Position numbers and translations under genes: made by a program
The notes under the pieces: model-generated
The model's database searches: none
Told to the model about the DNA's origin: nothing
The model's input: only the letters and a program-made list of their open reading frames with translations
NCBI RefSeq assembly: GCF_030268085.1
Contig: NZ_BSDE01000002.1
Coordinates: forward strand, 372,001 to 436,000
Source: Geothrix limicola
Lineage (GTDB): Bacteria > Acidobacteriota > Holophagae > Holophagales > Holophagaceae
Reading direction: 5' to 3'
DNA length: 64,000 nucleotides
Shown here: positions 58,413 to 64,000 of the stretch, one piece after another
Layout: each line of letters begins with the position of its first letter
How positions within the stretch are numbered: the stretch's first letter is position 1

Positions 58413-59723
58413 ATGGCCATGTTCGGGATCAAAAAAGGCAAGTCGTCCGATGGGGTTGAGCTGGTCCTGGCCTACCTGGAGGAGGCCCAGCGCCTGCGCG
58501 TGCCCCTGAACCTCGTGGACGGACGGGGACGCTCCATCACCGCCACCATCGGCAGCGTGTCCGAAGAGCGGGTGATGGTGACGCCCCAGGGTGTGCTCAC
58601 CATGGAAAAGGGCAGCGCCCTGGAGCTCTTCTTCGTGCTCGACGGCATCCGCTTCAAGGCCCCGACCAAGCTTCAGGAAAGCAGGCCCGGCGCCGTCGCC
58701 CTGGACCTGCCCTCCGGCATCAGCCTGGCGGAACGCCGCAAGAAGCCCCGGGCCCGGCTCAACAACCGGGAGGGCGCCACCGCCATCGCCCTGACGGGCC
58801 TCTTCGATGGCGTCGGCCTCAACGGCAGCATCGAGAACGTCTCCGAAGGAGGCCTTTGCATCCGGGTGGAACGGGTCATGGAAGTGAAGACCCAGCGGAA
58901 GATGCACATGGGGCCCAACGTGCTGGCCGTGGGCCAGGCACTCATGCTCATCAAGCTCACCAAGCTGCCCAAGTGCCCCACCATCGAATTGACCGGTACC
59001 GTGGCCTGGGTGGACGCCACCCAGGGCCTCCTCGTGGGCATCACCTTCGAGAAGGGCAAGGAGTCCCTGCTGGCCCCCGTGCGTTCGCTCGTGGCGAGCC
59101 GCACCGCGGCCATCCCATCTTCGGTGCCGCCCAAGACGCGGCGCCAGCCGGAGAGCAATCCCGAGCCCGAGGAACCGACCTACCGCCCGGCCCCGAAGAA
59201 GGAGCCCGAACCCGCGGCCGAGGCGCCCAGCGCCGCCACCCCTGCCGCGCCCCCGCCGCCTCTTCCCGAACCCGAACCCGACCCTGAGCCGGCTCCGGCG
59301 GTCCAGCTCGACGAGCGGGCCCTGGCCCTCCTCCGCGTGAAGAAGCGGTCCCGCGGCATCCTCCTGGCCATGCCCCCGGGGCCCGACCGGGACGCCGTGT
59401 CCAGCTTCCTCAGCGAGGACGGCTATGGCCGCATCCTGCTTTCGGACACGCTGACCGACCTCCTCGAACAGGTCGAGCGGCCGGGCCTCCACCTGATCCT
59501 GGTGGATGGCGGCGTGGTCGAACTCCAGGGCCTCGCCCTGGCCTCCCTGCTGCGCCACCGCCTCGAAGACAGCATGCCCCCCGTCATCCTCGCGGAAGAT
59601 TCCGTGGATGCGGACCTGGTGCTGGGGGCCCAGGAGACGGGCGTGGCCCAGATCCTCGTGAAGCCCTACGAGCTGGATGCGGAATTCCTCCGCATGATCG
59701 AAGAGCACCTGGGCCTCGCCTAG
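58413..59723 (+). CDS. PilZ-domain protein with C-terminal receiver-like domain
   Basis: This 436-residue protein has a YcgR-N-like part (about 5-100; FKAPTKLQESRPG), a PilZ domain with RKKPRARLNNR and NVSEGGLCIRV that should bind cyclic di-GMP, then a Pro/Glu-rich linker (about 235-300) and a receiver-like domain. In the latter the loop LILVDGGVV holds an Asp at the acceptor place and LVKPYELD has the Lys, but the N-terminal acidic pair is missing (ILLAMPPG), so phosphorylation is doubtful. Its start is uncertain by two codons. Confidence 0.85.
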   Translation: MAMFGIKKGKSSDGVELVLAYLEEAQRLRVPLNLVDGRGRSITATIGSVSEERVMVTPQGVLTMEKGSALELFFVLDGIRFKAPTKLQESRPGAVALDLPSGISLAERRKKPRARLNNREGATAIALTGLFDGVGLNGSIENVSEGGLCIRVERVMEVKTQRKMHMGPNVLAVGQALMLIKLTKLPKCPTIELTGTVAWVDATQGLLVGITFEKGKESLLAPVRSLVASRTAAIPSSVPPKTRRQPESNPEPEEPTYRPAPKKEPEPAAEAPSAATPAAPPPPLPEPEPDPEPAPAVQLDERALALLRVKKRSRGILLAMPPGPDRDAVSSFLSEDGYGRILLSDTLTDLLEQVERPGLHLILVDGGVVELQGLALASLLRHRLEDSMPPVILAEDSVDADLVLGAQETGVAQILVKPYELDAEFLRMIEEHLGLA

Positions 59724-59772
59724 ACGCGCCTGAACGCGCCAATACCCACTTGGAGCAGGCTACCCTGGTGCC

Positions 59773-60999
59773 ATGCCGCTCTTCGAACGCACCATCGCCG
59801 AACGCTACCTGAAGACCCACCGCAAGGGGGCCTTCGTGCGGATCATGGTGCGCTTCGCCCGCGGCGGCACGGCCCTCGGCGTCTTCGCCATGGTGGTGAC
59901 GCTGGCCGTGATGAACGGATTCCGCGAGGAGATCCAGGCCACGCTCTTCAGCGCCACGGCCCATTTCACCGTGTTCCACCTCGCGGGCGACATCCCGAAT
60001 ACGGAGGGCGCGCTCAAAACCATCCGCGGCGTTCCTGGCGTGCAGGCCGCGTCGCCCATCCGCCTGGAGAAGGGCCTCCTGCGCCGCCCCGACAGCGACA
60101 TGCCTCCCGAAGCCGTGGTGGTGAAGGCCGTGGATCCCGCCACCGCCCACAGCACCTCCAGCATCTTCGATTCCATGAAGCCCATCCCCATCTCGCAATT
60201 GAAGGAAGGCGACATCGTCCTAGGGCAGGAACTGGCCCAGCGCCTCAGCATCAAGGTGGGGGATACGGTCGCCCTGGCCTTCTTCCGCCTTGAGCTGGGC
60301 CTGGGCGGGCAACAACCCAAGATCGCAGTCTTCCGCGTGGCCGGGACCTTCCTCACCCACAGTTCGGAATACGACAAATCCTGGGCCTTCATCCACCTCG
60401 GCGACGCCATGCGGATCGCCCGTTCAGAGGGCCGCGCCGAATTGATCGAGGTGCGCGCCCGCAGCATCGAGGCCATCGCCGACGTGAAGCCCCGCGTGCT
60501 TGAAGCCCTGGGCCCCGCCTACCAGGCCACGGACCTGCGGGACTCCAACAAGTCCCTCTTCGCCGCGCTCACCGTGGAGAAGTGGGCCTTCGCCGCCATC
60601 CTCAGCCTCATCGTGCTGGTGGCGGCCTTCAACATCGTCGCCTCCCTCGTGCTGCTCGTGACCGAGAAGCGCCACGACCTGGGCGTGCTGCTGGCCCTGG
60701 GCGCCACGCCGAAGCAGATCCAGCGGCTCTTCGAACTGCAGGGCCTGCGCATCGGCGCCGTGGGCACGGCCTGGGGCCTGGGCACCAGCGTGCCCCTCTG
60801 CCTGATTCTCGATCACTTCAAGCTGCTGAAGCTGCCCGCGGCCGTCTACGACTTCATCACCTACATGCCCTTCCGGCTCAAGGTGCTGGACGTCGTGCTG
60901 GTGGGCCTGCTGCCCCTGCTGGTCTCCTGGCTGGCGGCGCGCTATCCCGCCAAGAAGGCCGCGGCCCTGGATCCCGTCGACGCGCTGAGGGCCGAATGA
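59773..60999 (+). CDS. lipoprotein-releasing ABC transporter permease (LolC/LolE-type)
   Basis: This 408-residue inner-membrane protein has one N-terminal helix after RIMVRFARGGTALGVFAMVVTLAVMNGF, a large periplasmic MacB-like domain, and three helices near the C-terminus (AFAAILSLIVLVAAFNIVASLVLLV onward). EKRHDLGVLLALGAT is the family ATPase-contact loop. With the ATPase next to it, it would extract lipoproteins from the inner membrane. A single permease gene suggests a homodimer (LolF-like) instead of LolC plus LolE. Confidence 0.9.
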   Translation: MPLFERTIAERYLKTHRKGAFVRIMVRFARGGTALGVFAMVVTLAVMNGFREEIQATLFSATAHFTVFHLAGDIPNTEGALKTIRGVPGVQAASPIRLEKGLLRRPDSDMPPEAVVVKAVDPATAHSTSSIFDSMKPIPISQLKEGDIVLGQELAQRLSIKVGDTVALAFFRLELGLGGQQPKIAVFRVAGTFLTHSSEYDKSWAFIHLGDAMRIARSEGRAELIEVRARSIEAIADVKPRVLEALGPAYQATDLRDSNKSLFAALTVEKWAFAAILSLIVLVAAFNIVASLVLLVTEKRHDLGVLLALGATPKQIQRLFELQGLRIGAVGTAWGLGTSVPLCLILDHFKLLKLPAAVYDFITYMPFRLKVLDVVLVGLLPLLVSWLAARYPAKKAAALDPVDALRAE

Positions 61000-61646
61000 T
61001 CGGACATCCCCTTTCCATCCAGGGCCTGCACAAGACCTATCCGGGCAACGCGCACCCCGTCTTCGACGGCTTCGATCTCGAGGTGGAGGCCGGCAGCCTC
61101 TGCGCCATCGTCGGCGTGTCAGGCGTCGGCAAGACGACCCTGCTGAACTGCATCGCGGGCCTGGATCACTGGGAAGCGGGCAGCATCGCCGTGGGCGGAG
61201 ATCCAGTGCCCGCCGGCGCCGAGCCCCGCGCCCTTTTCCGCCGCCGCCGCGTGGGTCTGGCCTTCCAGCAGCCCCACCTGCTGCCCGAATTCACCGTGCG
61301 GGAGAACCTGCGCATGCCCCTCCTCATCGACGGGGCGGTGTCGCCCGAATCCGAAACCTGGATTGGACAGCTGCTGTCCACCGTGGGCCTGGGCGGCCTC
61401 GAAGAAAGGCTGCCCGGCCAGCTTTCCGGAGGCCAGGCCGCGCGCGCGGGGCTGGCCCGCGCGCTGGTGCGCAAGCCCGCGCTCTGGCTGCTGGACGAGC
61501 CCACGGGCAACCTCGATCCCGCCACGGCCGAAGAGGTCTTCGGCTTCCTGCTCGGCCTCCACGCCGAACTGCGGCCCACGACCCTGCTCGTCACCCACAA
61601 CCCCGGCCTGGCCGAGCGCTGCATGCGGACGGTGCGCCTGGGTTGA
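60996..61646 (+). CDS. lolD: lipoprotein-releasing ABC transporter ATPase
   Basis: This 216-residue ATPase has Walker A GVSGVGKTT near residue 38, QQPHLLPEFTVRENL (Q-loop region), signature LSGGQAAR and Walker B LWLLDEPTGNLD with the THNPGLAERC H-loop. It belongs to the LolD/MacB group. It overlaps the permease by ATGA. Its last 56 bases are also covered by the tail of the convergent GGDEF gene. Confidence 0.93.
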   Translation: MIGHPLSIQGLHKTYPGNAHPVFDGFDLEVEAGSLCAIVGVSGVGKTTLLNCIAGLDHWEAGSIAVGGDPVPAGAEPRALFRRRRVGLAFQQPHLLPEFTVRENLRMPLLIDGAVSPESETWIGQLLSTVGLGGLEERLPGQLSGGQAARAGLARALVRKPALWLLDEPTGNLDPATAEEVFGFLLGLHAELRPTTLLVTHNPGLAERCMRTVRLG

Positions 61647-62607
61647 GCCCCCCTGACGCGAACCTGAAGCCGTTCCTGCCCTGGCGTTTCACCTCGTAGA
61701 GGGCCTTGTCGGCCTTGGACAGCAGGGCATCCGCCGTTTCACCGTGCCCGGGGTAGAGGGCGATCCCGATGGACACACCCACGGCACAGGCCTGCTCACC
61801 CACCAGGATGGGTTCTGCCAGCGAAGCCAAGATCGTCGTGGCGATGCGCTCCACGTTCTCCCGGCCCTGGACCTCGGTCAGCAACATCGTGAATTCATCC
61901 CCCCCCATGCGGGCCAGGGTGTCGGATTCCCGGATGCAGTGGCTCATGCGCTCGGCTGCCGCCACCAGCACCGCATCGCCCGCATCGTGGCCGAGGGTAT
62001 CGTTCACTTCCTTGAATTCGTCCAGATCGAGGAAGAGCACCGCAAACCGGGTGCCTCTCCGCTTGGCCTGGAGCAGGGCCTGCTGGAGCCGGTCGTTGAA
62101 CAAGAATCGGTTGGGCAGTCCCGTGAGCTGATCGTGACGAGCCAGGTGCTCCAATTGGCCCTGGAGGCGCTTGATCTCGGTGATGTCCTCCTTGATCCCC
62201 ACGAAGTGCGTGATGACCCCGTTGTCGTCGCGGATGGGTGAAATCGAGGCCACCTCCCACACCAGGTCGCCTGATTTGGTGCGGTTGTTAAAAACACCGT
62301 GCCACTCGTTGCCCGCGAGAATGGTTTTCCACATTTCCTGGTAGAACTCCCGGGACAGGAATTCCCCCTTGATGATCCGCGGCGTCTTTCCGATGGCCTC
62401 TTCGGCCGTGTAGCCCATCAGCTGGGTGAATTTGGGATTCACGTACTGGATGACGCCCCGGGTGTCGGTGATGATCACGGAAACCGGGCTCTGCTCCACC
62501 GCCTTGACGAGGATCCTCAGGAACCCGAGGACACCCTGGGCCTCCTCAGCCCCCGGAAACAGGGCCGAAAACGTCGGCGTGATGGGAGCGGTTTTGCGGA
62601 GAACCAT
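61591..62607 (-). CDS. PAS-GGDEF diguanylate cyclase
   Basis: This protein (338 residues from the ATG at 62607) has one PAS/PAC unit (SVIITDTRGVIQYVNPKF to GIKEDITEIK) and a GGDEF domain with the active site GGDEF and an inhibitory RxxD five residues before it (RESD). It should make cyclic di-GMP with product inhibition. No membrane segment is seen. A start at 62676 is also possible; neither has a good ribosome site. The 22 residues after the GGDEF fold are Pro/Gly/Cys-rich and result from reading into the opposite strand of lolD. Confidence 0.9.
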   Translation of the reverse strand: MVLRKTAPITPTFSALFPGAEEAQGVLGFLRILVKAVEQSPVSVIITDTRGVIQYVNPKFTQLMGYTAEEAIGKTPRIIKGEFLSREFYQEMWKTILAGNEWHGVFNNRTKSGDLVWEVASISPIRDDNGVITHFVGIKEDITEIKRLQGQLEHLARHDQLTGLPNRFLFNDRLQQALLQAKRRGTRFAVLFLDLDEFKEVNDTLGHDAGDAVLVAAAERMSHCIRESDTLARMGGDEFTMLLTEVQGRENVERIATTILASLAEPILVGEQACAVGVSIGIALYPGHGETADALLSKADKALYEVKRQGRNGFRFASGGLNPGAPSACSARPGRGCG

Positions 62608-62759
62608 CGGTGGCCTGTTAGGGTGTGAGGACAGTTTGAACCAATCAGAAACGAAATAATCAAACGAAATGCCCATGTTTTGACGCTTATTCAATTGTAA
62701 ATAAACGCCACAATTCTGCTCTGCCGTGAAACTGCAATTCAGTTCGGCTTCACCCAACC

Positions 62760-63197
62760 TCAGTCCAGACGGTTTGCAGGGAGCCCCTTGGCCCTTCGCG
62801 CTTCCAGCAGCTCCCCAAGGATCACCGCCGCCGCCGCCGCATCCAGCATGGCCTTCCGCTTCTCGGGCTTCACGCCCCGCTCCCGCAACAGGCGTTCAGC
62901 CTCGGCGCTGCTGAGGTGCTCGTTCACCAGGCGCAGGGGCAGGCCCGTGCGCGCGGCCAGGTCCTCGCCGAAGGCCCGCGCGGCGGGCGCCGTGGCGCTT
63001 TCGACGCCGTCCTTGTGGCGGGGCAGGCCCACGGCCAAGGCCTGCACACCCTCTTCCCTGCAAAGCTTCACGAGACGCACGAGGGTGCGTTCCTCCTCCT
63101 GAGGCCACACCTCGAAGGGCGAGGCGAGAATCTCCAGCTCGTCCGAAAAGGCGAGGCCGATCTTCTTCGTTCCGTGGTCGATGGCGAGCCAGCGCAT
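62760..63197 (-). CDS. RuvX/YqgF family Holliday-junction resolvase-like nuclease
   Basis: This 145-residue protein has the RNase H-like acidic sites: Asp in LAIDHGTKKIGLA, Glu in VNEHLSSAEAE, and Asp in MLDAAAAAVIL. VGLPRHKDG is a family loop. It is implicated in 16S rRNA 5' maturation in E. coli. It is divergent from the alkyltransferase gene, with 17 bases between starts, and is followed on its strand by the GGDEF gene across about 150 AT-containing bases. Confidence 0.93.
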   Translation of the reverse strand: MRWLAIDHGTKKIGLAFSDELEILASPFEVWPQEEERTLVRLVKLCREEGVQALAVGLPRHKDGVESATAPAARAFGEDLAARTGLPLRLVNEHLSSAEAERLLRERGVKPEKRKAMLDAAAAAVILGELLEARRAKGLPANRLD

Positions 63198-63214
63198 GCT
63201 GCCATCCTAGCGGG

Positions 63215-63694
63215 ATGAAGGCCCGTACCCTCAGCTTCGCCACGGATCTCGGACGGATCCAGCTGACCTGGACGACCGGGGGGATCTGCGCCCTGCGTTT
63301 TGTCGAGGACCTGGATCGCGATGACGCCAAGGAGGCGCCGATCTGGGTGCTGGACGCGGTGCGGCAGCTCATGGCGCACCTCGCGGGCCATCCCCAGACA
63401 CTCAGCAACATCCCCCTCGACCTCTCCGGGCTGACGCCCTTCCAGCGCCGCGTGGCCGAGGTGCTTCGTGCCACTCGGCCCGGGCAGACCATCAGCTACG
63501 GCGAGGTGGCCCTGCTGGCGGGGAGACCCGGCGCGGCGCGGGCCGTGGGGCAGGCCGTGAAGGCCAACCCGATCCTCATTCTCGTGCCCTGCCATCGCGT
63601 CGTCGCCGCCGCTGGGCCGGGTGGCTGGAGCGCCTTCGGCACGCCCGAGCGCAAGGCGCGCCTGCTGGAACTCGAAGCCCTCACAAGCGGTTGA
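63215..63694 (+). CDS. methylated-DNA-[protein]-cysteine S-methyltransferase
   Basis: This 159-residue suicide repair protein has the acceptor cysteine in ILVPCHRVV, the helix-turn-helix LTPFQRRVAEVLRATRPGQTISYGEVA, and the RAVGQAVKANP Asn hinge. It removes alkyl groups from O6 of guanine. There is no fused AraC-type Ada domain. It overlaps the convergent epimerase gene by 14 bases. Confidence 0.94.
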   Translation: MKARTLSFATDLGRIQLTWTTGGICALRFVEDLDRDDAKEAPIWVLDAVRQLMAHLAGHPQTLSNIPLDLSGLTPFQRRVAEVLRATRPGQTISYGEVALLAGRPGAARAVGQAVKANPILILVPCHRVVAAAGPGGWSAFGTPERKARLLELEALTSG

Positions 63695-64000
63695 TGTCGC
63701 GCATCTCCAGCACGGCCTGGGGCGCGCCGTTCCGGGCCGCGTGGATCATGGCCCGGCCCAGCTGTTCGGTGGTGGTGAGGCTGTCGGGTGAAAGGGCCTT
63801 CAGCAACGGGAGGAAGGGGCCCAACGCCCGATAGAGCAGGCGGTAGAGCGGTGTGCGCGACCTGATGCCATGCAGGGGCCGGATGGCGCCCGGACGGAAC
63901 AGGTGGACGGCCCTGAAGGGCAGGCGCAGGAGCGCGTTTTCCGTCTGGCCCTTCACCCGCGCCCACATGATGCGGCCCTTTTCGGAGCTGTCGGCACCGG
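63681..64000 (-). CDS. NAD(P)-dependent epimerase/dehydratase family protein (partial, C-terminal part)
   Basis: The visible part reads GADSSEKGRIMWARVKGQTEN at the window edge and continues through LFRPGAIRPLHGI to DINRL. The order (Ser-rich loop, an MWARVKG-type segment, then FRPG) matches small bacterial SDR-type epimerases of about 215-230 residues. The N-terminal Rossmann loop lies beyond base 64,000. An internal Met at 63,968 is not a likely start, because conserved sequence continues upstream of it. Confidence 0.75.
   Translation of the reverse strand, partial: GADSSEKGRIMWARVKGQTENALLRLPFRAVHLFRPGAIRPLHGIRSRTPLYRLLYRALGPFLPLLKALSPDSLTTTEQLGRAMIHAARNGAPQAVLEMRDINRL

Noticed and set aside
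57141-59708. An 855-codon minus-strand frame extending hflX upstream
   Set aside because: Only the part from 58,331 matches HflX. The upstream part lies antisense to the PilZ gene and has shadow composition.
62608-62757. A TTG-start extension of the GGDEF protein
   Set aside because: The extra residues are read through an AT-rich stretch that looks like promoter DNA, and the PAS domain is complete without them.

Overview
The window is a GC-rich bacterial chromosome segment. Genes are tightly packed, often with ATGA or GTGA start/stop overlaps. Many proteins carry Sec signal peptides, and there is Gram-negative envelope machinery: a porin, an RND pump and a Lol-type ABC exporter. Together with SAM-I riboswitches and the gene content this best suits an Acidobacteriota member of the Holophagae type (Geothrix/Holophaga-like). 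That placement is inference, because the window holds no rRNA or other marker that settles it. I see no tRNA or rRNA gene, no CRISPR array, no prophage and no intact insertion sequence.

Positions 1-21,100 form a sulfur-to-methionine region. A small 2Fe-2S ferredoxin is coupled to cobalamin-dependent methionine synthase (metH). After an unrecognised coiled-coil gene and an AT-rich island with a good promoter, a SAM-I riboswitch with its own terminator precedes a colinear operon: siroheme synthesis (sumT, a Met8-like gene), sulfite reductase, APS reductase, ATP sulfurylase (cysD, cysN), a porin, and a sulfate ABC importer (sbp, cysT, cysW, cysA). A second SAM-I riboswitch, almost identical in its aptamer core, precedes O-acetylhomoserine sulfhydrylase, a MetA of the acetyl-CoA type (Glu111), aspartate kinase and an SDR enzyme. 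The genes describe uptake of sulfate, its reduction through APS, direct sulfhydrylation to homocysteine and methylation to methionine, with SAM as the feedback signal. Two small ORFs with good ribosome binding sites lie in the cys transcript, just before sumT and just before the porin.

Positions 21,100-34,630 hold secreted proteins (a zinc-ribbon protein, M13 and M16 metallopeptidases, tandem NTF2-like proteins, and two members of a small family ending in RFNRLPP), an isochorismatase-PfkB-UDG-like cluster, and an RluA-type pseudouridine synthase with a long Arg-rich repeat tail. Positions 34,630-35,930 carry pterin carbinolamine dehydratase and an SDR gene between 18-bp inverted repeats. Positions 35,935-40,430 are a four-gene signalling operon on the minus strand (YfiR-like protein, CHASE8-type hybrid kinase, response regulator, REC-kinase).

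Positions 40,660-46,980 contain folD and the rimP-nusA-infB operon, which has a promoter and an intrinsic terminator inside its leader. Positions 47,100-48,880 hold an NTF2-like protein and 4-hydroxyphenylpyruvate dioxygenase. The last codons of the dioxygenase gene are repeated 120 bp downstream with only synonymous changes, on the far side of a 52-bp nested palindrome that also occurs near 34,750. The remainder carries a lipoprotein-like gene, a GspG-like pseudopilin, a DUF4149 membrane protein, a YXWGXW-repeat protein, a MarR-controlled RND efflux operon next to hflX, a PilZ-receiver protein, a LolC/LolD exporter, a PAS-GGDEF diguanylate cyclase, ruvX, an O6-alkylguanine methyltransferase, and a truncated epimerase at the right edge.
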